From assembly GCF_030053835.1 (NCBI RefSeq), contig NZ_CP125655.1, forward strand, positions 62,001-126,000: a stretch of DNA of 64,000 nt. Reading direction: 5' to 3'. The notes beneath the pieces are model-generated. The model was not told the origin of the DNA. It was given only the letters and a program-made list of their open reading frames with translations, and made no database searches. The translations under genes and the position numbers were made by a program. This document shows, piece by piece, positions 47,035 to 56,318 of the stretch. Numbering within the stretch: the first letter of the stretch is position 1; each line of letters begins with the position of its first letter. The DNA comes from Cellulomonas sp. ES6. Its GTDB lineage: Bacteria; Actinomycetota; Actinomycetes; Actinomycetales; Cellulomonadaceae.

Positions 47035-47393
47035 GCCGGCCAGGCTAGCGGGGCCGCCCCGCCCGGCCACCGCGCCCGGCGCCCGTCCGGCCCGCGTGCC
47101 CCTGTGTGGACGCCGCCCGCCCCGCCCCCGAGCCCCCCGCGGGCGCATGCTCGCCGAGAGGCCAGGACACGCCGGGCGTCGCGCGAGATCCCGGGCGTGT
47201 CCTGGCCTCTCGGCGTAAGGGGGGCCGGGCGGTGCGGGCGGGCCCGGGCGGTGCGGGAGGGCCGGGAGGGGCGAGCTGGCCGGGCGGGGCGGGCGTGGGC
47301 CGGGGCCGCGTGAGCCGGGCGTGGCCCCGGCCCGCGTGCGGCCCGCGGGCGCGGTCTCGCCGCGCGCCGGGTCCCGGCTTAGGCTGTGCGGCC
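47035..47393. other. Intergenic region with a long perfect inverted repeat
   Basis: No gene is supported in this divergent gap. It holds a 22-bp perfect inverted repeat (47152-47173/47194-47215), then a G-rich stretch, and TAGGCT (47380-47385), a -10 placed 8 nt before the zapE GTG, consistent with leaderless transcription. Confidence 0.6.
47152..47215. repeat. 22-bp perfect inverted repeat
   Basis: Arms 47152-47173 and 47194-47215 are exact complements (start CGCCGAGAGGCC) with a 20-nt spacer. It lies between divergent genes, so it is not in the normal place for a terminator. A dispersed palindromic repeat or an RNA-level element are possible. Confidence 0.6.
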
Positions 47394-48449
47394 GTGACCT
47401 CCACCCCCGCCACGCCGACCACCGCGAGCCTGGCCGACCGCCGACCCGAGGTGGCACCCGACCGGCTGCTCGCGGAGCGCGTCCCGCCGCGGCACTTCGC
47501 GCACGAGTCGTTCGACACCTACCGGCCCGACGCGCGCTACCCGAGCCAGCAGGCGGCGCTCGACCGGCTGCGCGAGGTCGCGGGGACGCTCGCCGGCGGC
47601 GACGGCGGCGGGGGCCTGCTGCGCCGGCTGCGGCGCCGTCCCGCGGCCGTGCCCGCGGTGTACCTGGACGGCGGGTTCGGCGTCGGCAAGACGCACCTGC
47701 TGGCGTCGCTGGCCACCGCCGTCGGCTCGGAGGCCTCGGCCTACGGCACGTTCGTCGAGTACACGAACCTGGTCGGCGCCCTCGGGTTCCGGCCGACCGT
47801 CGACGCCCTCGCGACCCGGCGCCTGGTGTGCATCGACGAGTTCGAGCTCGACGACCCCGGCGACACGGTGCTCATGTCCCGGCTGCTGCGCGAGCTCACC
47901 GACCGCGGGGTGGCGCTGGCGGCCACGTCGAACACCCTGCCGGAGTCGCTGGGCGAGGGCCGGTTCGCCGCCGACGACTTCCTGCGGGAGATCCAGGACC
48001 TGGCCGGGCGGTTCGAGGTGCTGCGCATCGACGGGCAGGACTACCGGCAGCGCGCGGTCGTCACGGACGCCCCGGGGCTGGACGACGCGGCGGTGCGGGA
48101 CGCGGTCGCCGGGGCGCCGGCCGCGACGCTCGACGACTTCGGGTCGCTGCTGCGGCACCTGGCCACCGTGCACCCGTCCCGGTACGGGGCGCTGCTGGAC
48201 GGTGTGGACCTGGTGGGCCTGACGGGCGTCGGGCCGGTGCCGGACCAGGACGTGGCCCTGCGCCTGGTGGTGCTGGTGGACCGGCTGTACGACCGCGACG
48301 TCCCGGTGCTGCTGGGCGGCGCGGGGGAGTCGGCGCTGTTCACCGGGCAGATGCTCGCGGGCGGGTACCGCAAGAAGTACTTCCGCGCGCTGTCCCGCCT
48401 GGGCGCCCTGGCGGAGCGCGGCCGCGAGGAGGCCGCGGCCCGCGCGTAG
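47394..48449 (+). CDS. zapE: ZapE/AFG1-family ATPase
   Basis: A 351-residue AAA-type ATPase of the AFG1/ZapE family. Walker A GGFGVGKTHLL, Walker B LVCIDEFELDD, sensor-like AATSNTLPESLGEGRF, and the late conserved GGYRKKYFRALSRL-type ending. ZapE acts with the division ring in E. coli; mitochondrial AFG1 assists protein quality control. The actinobacterial role is less clear. Probably leaderless from TAGGCT. A Gly/Arg-rich insert precedes Walker A. Confidence 0.88.
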   Translation: MTSTPATPTTASLADRRPEVAPDRLLAERVPPRHFAHESFDTYRPDARYPSQQAALDRLREVAGTLAGGDGGGGLLRRLRRRPAAVPAVYLDGGFGVGKTHLLASLATAVGSEASAYGTFVEYTNLVGALGFRPTVDALATRRLVCIDEFELDDPGDTVLMSRLLRELTDRGVALAATSNTLPESLGEGRFAADDFLREIQDLAGRFEVLRIDGQDYRQRAVVTDAPGLDDAAVRDAVAGAPAATLDDFGSLLRHLATVHPSRYGALLDGVDLVGLTGVGPVPDQDVALRLVVLVDRLYDRDVPVLLGGAGESALFTGQMLAGGYRKKYFRALSRLGALAERGREEAAARA

Positions 48450-48468
48450 CCCGGACCCCCGGGCCGGG

Positions 48469-50325
48469 TCAGGCCAGGACGGCCACCGAGCGCGGGCCCA
48501 CGACGACCTGGGCGGTGCCGTCCGGGGCGGGGGACAGCAGCCGGGCCGTCGCCCATGTCGCGAGGACGCGCAGGTCCGCGCGGTCGGTGCCCAGGGGGAC
48601 GACGCGCTCAGTGCCCGCGAGGTTCACCACCACCCGGGCGCCCCCGCGGTGCAGGACGAGCCAGTCGCCCCAGGGGCCGTCGGCGCCACCGGGTGCGTCC
48701 GCGCCCTCCGGCGCCCACGTGAGGTCCGTCGCGGCGCGGTCGCCCGACCCCAGGTCCGGGACCTCCCGCCGCAGCTCCACCAGCCGCCGGTACCAGTCGA
48801 GCATCCGCGCGTGGCCGGGCAGCGCCGGCTCGTCCCAGTCGAGGCGGCTGGCCTCGACGCCCGCGGGGTCCTGCGGGTCGGGCACGCGGAACGTCTCCTC
48901 GTCCCGGCCGTACATCGCGGCCCAGCCGTGGCCGCCGAACTCCCGGGCGCGGCCCTCGCGGACGGCCTGGGCGAGCTCGGGCTCCGGGTGGTCGGTCATG
49001 TAGAGCCAGGGCGTGCGCGCGCCCCACTCCTCGCCCATGAACAGCATCGGCGTGAACGGGGACAGCAGCACGAGCGCGGCCTCGGCGGCGAGGGCGCCGT
49101 CGTCCAGCGCGGCGGACGGCCGGTCGCCGAGCGCGCGGTTGCCGACCTGGTCGTGGTCCTGCCCGAACACGACGAACCGGTGCCCGTCGACGTCCGGCGG
49201 CACCGGGCGCCCCCAGTCGCGCTCCCGGAAGGTCGAGTACGTCCCGTCGTGGACGAACACGTCGCGCAGCGCCTTGCGGAGCGTCGCGGGCGACCCGAAG
49301 TCGACGTAGTACCCGTGACGCTCGCCGGTCAGGAGCGCGTGCAGCGCGTGGTGCACGTCGTCGGCCCACTGCGCGGTCATGCCCCAGCCGCCGTCCGCCG
49401 TGGGCGTCACGGACACGGGGTCGTTGAGGTCGACCTCGGCGATCAGCGACAGCGGCCGGCCCACCTCCGCGGCCAGCGCGGCGACCTCGTCGGACAGGTC
49501 CGCGAGCACGTGCCGCGGGGACTCGTCGACGAGGGCGTGCACGGCGTCGAGCCGCAGGGCGTCCACGTGGAAGTCCCGCAGCCACCGCAGCGCGCTGTCG
49601 AGGATCCAGCGGCGCACCTCGCCGGCGTCGTCCCCGTCGAGGTTCACGGCGGCGCCCCAGGGCGTGTGGTGCGCCTCGGTGAAGTACGGGCCGAACTCGC
49701 CGAGGTAGTTGCCGGACGGCCCCAGGTGGTTGTGGACGACGTCGAGGCAGACAGCCACGCCCGCGGCGTGCGCGGCGTCGACGAAGCGCTGCAGCGCGGC
49801 GGGCCCGCCGTAGGGCTCGTGCACCCCGTACAGCCCGACGCCGTCGTAGCCCCAGCCGTGCACGCCGTTGAACGGCGCGACCGGCAGCAGCTCGACGACC
49901 TGCACGCCGAGCCCCGCCAGGTGCTCCAGCCGGGCGGCGGCCGCGTCGAGCGTGCCCTCCGGCGTGAAGGTCCCCACGTGCAGCTCGTAGAGCACGGCGC
50001 CGCGCACGTCGAGCCCGGCCCAGCCGGCGTCGGACCAGTCGTGGCGCGTCGCGTCGAACACCCGGCTGGGCCCGTGGACGCCGTGCGGCTGCCAGGGGCT
50101 GCGGGGGTCGGGGCGCGGGTCCCCGCCGTCGAGCACGAAGGCGTAGTCGGTGCCGTGCGGCAGGTCCCGGTCGGGGGTCCACCAGCCGTCCGCGCCGCGG
50201 GTGAGGGGCACGGTCTCCGCGCCGCCGTCGTCCGCGGCGGGCAGGTGCAGCGCCACGCTGCCGGCGTGCGGCGCCCAGACGGCGCCAGCGGGCCGCGGGG
50301 AGGGTGCCGGGGTGGTCGCGCTCAC
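48469..50325 (-). CDS. treZ: Malto-oligosyltrehalose trehalohydrolase
   Basis: A 618-residue GH13 enzyme that cuts trehalose from maltooligosyl-trehalose. An N-terminal beta domain (VWAPHAGSVALHLP) leads into the barrel: LDVVHNHLGPSGNYL, DALRLDAVHAL (nucleophile Asp), LIAEVDLND (acid Glu) and VVFGQDHDQVGNR. GTG 50325 overlaps the treY stop (GTGA). Last gene of glgX-treY-treZ; together they turn glycogen into trehalose, a compatible solute. Confidence 0.93.
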   Translation of the reverse strand: MSATTPAPSPRPAGAVWAPHAGSVALHLPAADDGGAETVPLTRGADGWWTPDRDLPHGTDYAFVLDGGDPRPDPRSPWQPHGVHGPSRVFDATRHDWSDAGWAGLDVRGAVLYELHVGTFTPEGTLDAAAARLEHLAGLGVQVVELLPVAPFNGVHGWGYDGVGLYGVHEPYGGPAALQRFVDAAHAAGVAVCLDVVHNHLGPSGNYLGEFGPYFTEAHHTPWGAAVNLDGDDAGEVRRWILDSALRWLRDFHVDALRLDAVHALVDESPRHVLADLSDEVAALAAEVGRPLSLIAEVDLNDPVSVTPTADGGWGMTAQWADDVHHALHALLTGERHGYYVDFGSPATLRKALRDVFVHDGTYSTFRERDWGRPVPPDVDGHRFVVFGQDHDQVGNRALGDRPSAALDDGALAAEAALVLLSPFTPMLFMGEEWGARTPWLYMTDHPEPELAQAVREGRAREFGGHGWAAMYGRDEETFRVPDPQDPAGVEASRLDWDEPALPGHARMLDWYRRLVELRREVPDLGSGDRAATDLTWAPEGADAPGGADGPWGDWLVLHRGGARVVVNLAGTERVVPLGTDRADLRVLATWATARLLSPAPDGTAQVVVGPRSVAVLA

Positions 50326-52853
50326 GCGTCCGTCCTCCTCACGAGCAGGGCGACCGGCATCCGGTCGAGCAGGCCGGCGAGCTGCTGCACCCCGCCGGGC
50401 ACGCTGCGGTCGGCGAGCACGTCGTGCCACTCGCCCTCGGGCAGCGCCACGGTGTGGTCGTCCCAGCCGCCGAGCCGGTCGACCGTCGCGGCCAGGCGCG
50501 TCGCGAGCACCGCGACCCGCGGCTCCCCGTCGGCGGTGCGCGCGTAGGTCAGCACGTGGCCGGACGAGTGGGCGAGCGGCACGAGGCCCGCGCCCGGCCC
50601 CACGAAGGCCTCCGGCACGTCCCGGCGCAGCCGCAGCGCGCGCGAGGTCACCAGCAGCTTCTCGTCCGCGAGGTCGCGCGCGCCGGCACCCTCGTCCAGC
50701 CGGGCGAGCCGCGCGGCGAGCGCCTCGGCGTCGACGGGCCGCCGGTTGTCCGGGTCGACGAGGGCCACCGCGGGGACCTCGGTGCCCTGGTACACGTCGG
50801 CGACACCGGGCAGCGTGAGCTGCACGAGCTTCTGCCCGAGCGTCGCCGCGCGGACGGCGGTCCGGGTGCGGTGCTCCCACTCGGCGAACAGCCCGGCGAC
50901 GCGGTCGTCGGCCAGCGCCTGCGACGCGGCGTCCAGCACGGCCCGCTCGTACGCCTCGTCGGGCGCGGTCCAGGAGGTGCGGTCCTTCGCCTCCCGCACC
51001 GCCTTCGTGAGGTACTCCGCCAGCCGGTCGCCGGCGAGGGGCCCGTCCGCGGTCCACGTGCCGGCGAGCGTCTGCCAGAGCAGGTTCTCCGTGCGGCCGT
51101 CCAGCAGGGACGACCGGTACGGCGCGGACGCGGCGCGCAGCCGTCCCACCAGGTCCGCCCACTCGACCGGCAGCTCGGACAGCACCCCCAGGCGGGCGCG
51201 CACGTCCTCGCTGCGCTTGGTGTCGTGCGTCGACAGGGTCGTCATCCCCAGCGGCGTCTGCTGCTGGGCGCGGGCGGCCCACGCGAGCAGCTCGGTGGGC
51301 GACAGGGCGAACCGGTCCGGCTCGCCCCCGACCTCCGTGAGCGAGACCAGGTGCGTCCAGCGGTAGAACGCGGTGTCCTCGACGCCCTTGGCCATGACGG
51401 CGCCGCAGGTCTGCTGGAACCGCACGACCAGCTCGTCCCGGCGCGGGTCGCGCGTCCGGCCGGCGCTGCCGACCTCGCGCCCGAGCAGCAGGTCCACGAG
51501 CACGTCCATGGTCGCGGCGCGCTCGGGGGAGAGCCGGTCGCGGGCGGTGCGCGCGGCGTGCTCGAGCACCTCGACGTCCGCCGGGTGCGGCGTCCGGCCC
51601 GGCACCACGTAGGCCCGGTACCGGTCCATCGCGACCAGCAGCTCCACCAGGCAGTCGTGCAGGGACCGCCAGGTGTGGTCCCGCAGCCGCAGGTCGTCGC
51701 GGCAGACCTCCGCCGCGAGCTCGGTCAGGCGGTACACCTCGGCGTACAGGGCCCGGTCGACGATCTGCCGCTTGGCGGTGTCGACGATCTCGGGCAGCGC
51801 GTCGGACGTGTCGCCGGAGAGCCGGTGCAGCAGGGCGCCCAGGCGCGCGCCGCCGCCCGGGTCGACGAACGTCTGCTGGATGCGCCACAGCGCCTCGTAG
51901 CCGGTGGTGCCGGCCGTCGACCAGTCCGCGGGCAGCTCCTCCTCGCCCTGCAGGATCTTCTCGACGACGACCCACGCGCCGCCGGACCGCTCCCGCAGCC
52001 GGTCCAGGTAGCCGCCGGGGTCCGCGAGGCCGTCCGGGTGGTCGATCCGCAGCCCGTCGACGACGCCCTCGTCGAGCAGGCGCAGCACCAGGGCGTGCGT
52101 GGCGTCGAACACGTCGGGGTCCTCGACGCGGACGGCCGCGAGCGTGCCGACGTCGAAGAACCGGCGGTAGTTCAGCTCCTCGTCGGCCACCCGCCAGTAC
52201 GCGAGCCGGTAGTGCTGCCGCTCGAGCAGCTCGGCCAGCGGCAGCGCCTCGGTGCCCGGGCGGACCGGGAACACGTGGTCGTAGTAGCGCAGCACCGGCT
52301 GCGGCTCCTCGCCGTGCCCCGGGACGACCTCGTGCTCGAGCCGCAGCTCGCCGGACGCCAGCACGGCGCCGATCCGGTCGCCGAGCACGGGCATGAGCAC
52401 GTCGCCCTCGCCCGCGGACCAGTCCACGTCGAACCAGGACGCGTACGGCGACGCGGGTCCCTCGGCGAGCACCGACCACAGCGCGCGGTTGTGCCACGCC
52501 GGGGTGGGGACGGCCATGTGGTTCGGGACGATGTCGAGCACGAGCCCCAGGCCCGCGGCGTGGGCCGCGTCCGCGAGGCGGCGCAGCCCGTCCTCACCGC
52601 CGAGGACGGGGGAGACGGTGTCGTGGTCGACGACGTCGTAGCCGTGGGTGGAGCCGGGTGCGGCGGTCAGCACCGGCGACAGGTACACGTGCGTCACCCC
52701 GAGGTCGGCGAGGTACGGCACGCGGGCCGCGACGTCGTCGAACGTGAGGTCGGCCCCCAGCTGGACGCGGTACGTCGACGTCGGGACGGGCCGGTCCGGT
52801 GCCGGCAGCCGGCGCGACGGGGTGCGGGCCTCGGGGCCGCGGTCGACGGTCAC
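50322..52853 (-). CDS. treY: Malto-oligosyltrehalose synthase
   Basis: An 843-residue GH13 enzyme that isomerises the reducing-end alpha-1,4 bond of maltodextrins to alpha-1,1. Motifs: STYRVQLGADLTFDDVAARVPYLADLGVTHVYLSPVL at the start, LVLDIVPNHMAV, DGLRIDHPDGLADP (nucleophile) and VEKIL (acid), and LSTHDTKRSEDVRARL late. GTG 52853 overlaps the glgX stop and its own stop overlaps treZ, giving a fully coupled operon. Confidence 0.93.
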   Translation of the reverse strand: MTVDRGPEARTPSRRLPAPDRPVPTSTYRVQLGADLTFDDVAARVPYLADLGVTHVYLSPVLTAAPGSTHGYDVVDHDTVSPVLGGEDGLRRLADAAHAAGLGLVLDIVPNHMAVPTPAWHNRALWSVLAEGPASPYASWFDVDWSAGEGDVLMPVLGDRIGAVLASGELRLEHEVVPGHGEEPQPVLRYYDHVFPVRPGTEALPLAELLERQHYRLAYWRVADEELNYRRFFDVGTLAAVRVEDPDVFDATHALVLRLLDEGVVDGLRIDHPDGLADPGGYLDRLRERSGGAWVVVEKILQGEEELPADWSTAGTTGYEALWRIQQTFVDPGGGARLGALLHRLSGDTSDALPEIVDTAKRQIVDRALYAEVYRLTELAAEVCRDDLRLRDHTWRSLHDCLVELLVAMDRYRAYVVPGRTPHPADVEVLEHAARTARDRLSPERAATMDVLVDLLLGREVGSAGRTRDPRRDELVVRFQQTCGAVMAKGVEDTAFYRWTHLVSLTEVGGEPDRFALSPTELLAWAARAQQQTPLGMTTLSTHDTKRSEDVRARLGVLSELPVEWADLVGRLRAASAPYRSSLLDGRTENLLWQTLAGTWTADGPLAGDRLAEYLTKAVREAKDRTSWTAPDEAYERAVLDAASQALADDRVAGLFAEWEHRTRTAVRAATLGQKLVQLTLPGVADVYQGTEVPAVALVDPDNRRPVDAEALAARLARLDEGAGARDLADEKLLVTSRALRLRRDVPEAFVGPGAGLVPLAHSSGHVLTYARTADGEPRVAVLATRLAATVDRLGGWDDHTVALPEGEWHDVLADRSVPGGVQQLAGLLDRMPVALLVRRTDA

Positions 52854-55075
52854 GCGCCACCGCCCGTCCGCGTCGCCGGCGGGCCGTCCTCCTGCGGGGT
52901 CGGCGGTTGCGCGCCGGCCGGGAGCGTCGTCGTCGCCGGCGCCTGCGTCACGGGGTCCACCGCCTGCACCGGGGGGCGCACGAGCACGACCGTGGAGCGG
53001 TGCTCGAGGCGCACGTCGACCCCGGCCGCGAGCTCGTCGCCGGGTGTGAGCTGGTGGTCGGTGTCGAGCGCCACGGTCCACGTCTCGCCGTAGTCGGCGC
53101 CCGGGAGGGTGAACGTCGTCGGCTCGGGCTGGGCGTTGAACAGGACCAGGAACGAGTCGTCGACGATCTCCTCGCCGCGCAGGTCCGGCTCCGCGATGGC
53201 GTCGCCGTTGAGGAACACCATCACCGACCGCGCGAGGGCCTCCTGCCACTGCGCGTCGGACATGTGCTCCCCGGCGGGCGTGAACCACGCGATGTCCCGC
53301 AGGTCCGACTCCCCGCCGCGCTCGGGCGCCCCGGCGAAGAACCGGCGCCGGCGGAACACGGGGTGGTCGCGGCGCAGGTGCACGACGCGGCGGGCGAACT
53401 CCAGCAGCGTCGTGCGGCGCTCGTCGAGGTCCCAGTCCACCCACGACAGCTCGTCGTCCTGGCAGTACACGTTGTTGTTGCCCTGCTGGGTGCGGCCCAG
53501 CTCGTCGCCGTGCGCGATCATCGGCACGCCCTGGGACAGCAGCAGGGTGGTGAGGAAGTTGCGCTGCTGCCGGCCCCGCAGGTCGAGCACCTCGGGGTCG
53601 TCCGTGGGGCCCTCGACGCCGCAGTTCCAGGACCGGTTGTGGCTCTCGCCGTCGCGGTTGCCCTCGCCGTTGGCGTCGTTGTGCTTCTCGTTGTACGACA
53701 CGAGGTCGGCGAGCGTGAAGCCGTCGTGCGCGGTGACGAAGTTGACGCTCGCGATCGGCCGGCGGCCGGAGTGCTCGTACAGGTCCGCGGAGCCGGACAG
53801 CCGGCTGGCGAACTCGGCCAGCGTCGACGGCTCCCCGCGCCAGAAGTCCCGCACGGTGTCGCGGTACTGCCCGTTCCACTCCGACCACAGCGGGGGGAAC
53901 CCGCCGACCTGGTAGCCGCCGTCCCCGAGGTCCCACGGCTCCGCGATGAGCTTGACCTGGGAGATGATCGGGTCCTGCTGCACGATGTCGAAGAACGCGC
54001 TCAGCCGGTCGACCTCGTGGAACTGCCGGGCCAGCGTCGCCGCGAGGTCGAACCGGAACCCGTCGACGTGCATGTCCTGCACCCAGTAGCGCAGCGAGTC
54101 CATGATCAGCTGCAGCACGTGCGGCGAGCGCATGAGCAGCGAGTTGCCGGTGCCCGTCGTGTCGAAGTAGTGCGCCTTGTCCTCGTCCACCAGCCGGTAG
54201 TACGACGCGTTGTCGATCCCGCGGAACGACAGGGTGGGGCCCAGGTGGTTGCCCTCGGCGGTGTGGTTGTAGACGACGTCGAGGATGACCTCGATGTCGG
54301 CGGCGTGGAGCTCCTTGACCATCGCCTTGAACTCCTGCACCTGCTGCCCGGTGCTGCCGAACGCGGCGTACCCGTTGTGCGGCGCGAAGAACCCGATCGT
54401 GTTGTAGCCCCAGTAGTTCGACAGCCCGCGCTCCTGCAGCGCCGGGTCGTTGACGAACTGGTGCACCGGCATGAGCTCGACCGCGGTGACGCCCAGCGAC
54501 GTCAGGTGCTCGATGACGGCCGGGTGCGCGAGGGCGGAGTACGTGCCGCGCATCTCCTCCGGCACCGCGGGGTGCAGCCGGGTCAGGCCCTTGACGTGCG
54601 CCTCGTAGATGACCGAGTCGTGGTACTCGTGCTGCGGCGGGCGGTCGTGGCCCCAGTCGAAGTAGGGGTTCACGACCACGGACGTCATGGTGTGTCCGGC
54701 GGAGTCGTCGGTGTTCCGCTCGTCCTCGGCGCCGAACGTGTACGAGTACAGCGACGGGTCGCCGGTGATCTGCCCGTCGATGGCCTTCGCGTACGGGTCG
54801 AGCAGCAGCTTGGACGGGTCGCAGCGGTGGCCCTGCGCGGGGTCGTAGGGCCCGTGCACGCGGTAGCCGTAGCGCTGCCCGGGCTGGAGCGCCGGGACGT
54901 AGCCGTGCCAGACGAACGCGTCGACCTCGGGCAGGTCCACCCGGGTCTCGTTGCCGGAGTCGTCGAACAGGCACAGCTCCACCCGCTCGGCGACGCCCGA
55001 GAACAGCGCGAAGTTGGTGCCGCTGCCGTCGTACGTGGCGCCCAGCGGGTAGGGGCGTCCGGGCCAGATCCTCAT
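52850..55075 (-). CDS. glgX: Glycogen debranching enzyme GlgX
   Basis: A 741-residue GH13 isoamylase-type enzyme that hydrolyses alpha-1,6 branches of glycogen. N-terminal CBM48 domain (YPLGATYDGSGTNFALFS), barrel motifs LDVVYNHTAEGNHLGP, GFRFDLAATLARQ (nucleophile Asp), LIAEPWDLGDGGYQVG (acid Glu) and NFVTAHDGFTLADLVSYN. AAGGA upstream supports ATG 55075. It starts the trehalose operon, supplying linear glucans to TreY. The C-terminal 40 residues are a Pro/Thr-rich tail. Confidence 0.95.
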   Translation of the reverse strand: MRIWPGRPYPLGATYDGSGTNFALFSGVAERVELCLFDDSGNETRVDLPEVDAFVWHGYVPALQPGQRYGYRVHGPYDPAQGHRCDPSKLLLDPYAKAIDGQITGDPSLYSYTFGAEDERNTDDSAGHTMTSVVVNPYFDWGHDRPPQHEYHDSVIYEAHVKGLTRLHPAVPEEMRGTYSALAHPAVIEHLTSLGVTAVELMPVHQFVNDPALQERGLSNYWGYNTIGFFAPHNGYAAFGSTGQQVQEFKAMVKELHAADIEVILDVVYNHTAEGNHLGPTLSFRGIDNASYYRLVDEDKAHYFDTTGTGNSLLMRSPHVLQLIMDSLRYWVQDMHVDGFRFDLAATLARQFHEVDRLSAFFDIVQQDPIISQVKLIAEPWDLGDGGYQVGGFPPLWSEWNGQYRDTVRDFWRGEPSTLAEFASRLSGSADLYEHSGRRPIASVNFVTAHDGFTLADLVSYNEKHNDANGEGNRDGESHNRSWNCGVEGPTDDPEVLDLRGRQQRNFLTTLLLSQGVPMIAHGDELGRTQQGNNNVYCQDDELSWVDWDLDERRTTLLEFARRVVHLRRDHPVFRRRRFFAGAPERGGESDLRDIAWFTPAGEHMSDAQWQEALARSVMVFLNGDAIAEPDLRGEEIVDDSFLVLFNAQPEPTTFTLPGADYGETWTVALDTDHQLTPGDELAAGVDVRLEHRSTVVLVRPPVQAVDPVTQAPATTTLPAGAQPPTPQEDGPPATRTGGGA

Positions 55076-55378
55076 GCGTGGTCGTCCTTCGGCAGGTGGT
55101 GGCGCTGGGCCGGAGGGCCCAGGAGCACAGCGTGCCAGCCGAACCCCCGGGTCCGCAGGACGAACAGGGCCGCCGGGGACGGCCGCGGCCGCGGGGGGAG
55201 CGGCTCGCGGCGCCGGCGCGGGCCGACGCGACCCGGGCGCGGCGCGCCCCGGACGGCTCCCGCGGCAGCCGATCGGGGGACCGCGGGCCGGCCCGGGGCC
55301 CGGGTTCACCCGGTCCACGGGCTCCGTTCACCCCGACGGACTATCGCAAATCGGGCAAAACGGACGCATGCTCGACCC
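55076..55378. promoter_or_regulatory. Divergent intergenic region between glgX and a small gene
   Basis: No gene seen. GTTCACCC occurs twice (55304-55311 and 55326-55333), a 22-bp period, close to the small gene on the plus strand and could be a regulator site. No convincing -10/-35 was identified for either direction. Confidence 0.35.
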
Positions 55379-55588
55379 ATGGCGGACGAGGACGAGGCGC
55401 GCGTGGTCATCACCAACGCGGACATCGCGGCGGCAAAGCGCGACTGGCAGCTCGCCCGCAGCCGCGGTGACCTCCCCGTGCGCATCGACGCCGCCTACGA
55501 CCTGTACCGCCGCCTCGTCTCCGCCCAGGCCCAGCAGATCGCCGACACGTTCCGGGAGACGGGGCGGCTGCGCGCCGACCAGGGCTGA
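55379..55588 (+). CDS. Small conserved hypothetical protein
   Basis: A 69-residue acidic-to-basic helical protein: MADEDEARVVITNADIAAAKRDW followed by ARSRGDLPVRIDAAYDLYRRLVSAQAQQIADTF. Codon use and reading frame match the neighbourhood, and the sequence looks like a single helical hairpin. Not a family I can name. It reads towards the nicotinamidase gene with a hairpin between. Overlapping longer frames on this strand are shadows. Confidence 0.6.
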   Translation: MADEDEARVVITNADIAAAKRDWQLARSRGDLPVRIDAAYDLYRRLVSAQAQQIADTFRETGRLRADQG

Positions 55589-55624
55589 CCCGGGGCGCGC
55601 GGGGAGCAGCCGGCCCGCCCCGGG
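55589..55624. terminator. Hairpin between the small gene and the nicotinamidase gene
   Basis: CCCGGGGCG (55589-55597) pairs with CGCCCCGGG (55616-55624), directly after the stop codon and between convergent genes. Confidence 0.6.
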
Positions 55625-55663
55625 TCCTGCGCGCCGGACGGGGGCGCCCGGCGGCCGGGTCGG

Positions 55664-56257
55664 CTACCGCGCCGCGGAGGTCGTCAGCGCGACACCCCGC
55701 CCGGCGAGCCGGGTGAGCGCGTCGATGGTCGTCCGGACGCCCACGCCCGCGGTCAGGTCCGTCAGCACGCGCACGTCGAGGCCCGCCGCGAGGGCGTCGA
55801 GCGCCGTGGCCGCCACGCAGTGGTCCGTGGCGAGGCCGACGACGTCGACCCCGTCGACGCCGCGGGCGCGCAGGACGTCGGCCAGCCCGGCGTCCTCGCC
55901 CTGCACCTGGCCCTCGAAGCCCGAGTAGTCCTGCCGCCCCTGGCCCTTGCGCACGTGCAGCACCCCCTCGGGCAGGCGCAGGGCGGGGTGGTACGCCGCG
56001 CCGGCCGTCCCGCGGACGCAGTGCTCCGGCCAGGTGGTCACGTAGTCCGGGTCCGCGGCGACGGCGAAGTGGCCGGCGTTCGAGTCGGGCAGCGGCTCGT
56101 GCCAGTCCGCCGTGGCGACCACGACGTCGTAGGACCCCGCGGCGCGGTCGAGGAACGCCGTCACCCCGTGGGCCACGTCCGCACCGCCGGCGACCGCCAG
56201 GGCCCCGCCCTCGCAGAAGTCGTTCTGCACGTCCACCACGATCAGCGCCCGGCCCAC
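55664..56257 (-). CDS. pncA: Isochorismatase-family nicotinamidase
   Basis: A 197-residue hydrolase. The catalytic triad is visible as Asp in IVVDVQNDF, Lys in VRKGQG and Cys in LATDHCVAAT; metal ligands are likely in TADWHEPLPDSNAGHF. It deamidates nicotinamide to nicotinate for NAD salvage. The overall arrangement (VTTWPEHCVRGTAGAAYHP) is typical of PncA rather than isochorismatase. GTG start; the PrmC-like gene lies 61 bases upstream on the same strand. Confidence 0.87.
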   Translation of the reverse strand: MGRALIVVDVQNDFCEGGALAVAGGADVAHGVTAFLDRAAGSYDVVVATADWHEPLPDSNAGHFAVAADPDYVTTWPEHCVRGTAGAAYHPALRLPEGVLHVRKGQGRQDYSGFEGQVQGEDAGLADVLRARGVDGVDVVGLATDHCVAATALDALAAGLDVRVLTDLTAGVGVRTTIDALTRLAGRGVALTTSAAR

Positions 56258-56318
56258 GGCACCCTCCCCTCGGCGGCACGCCCGGTGCGCGCCGCGCCCC
56301 CCACTGTAGGAGGGCGGC

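Noticed and set aside
47741..48028. Antisense frame in zapE
   Set aside because: Ser/Arg-rich shadow with no start context, opposite a well-defined ATPase.
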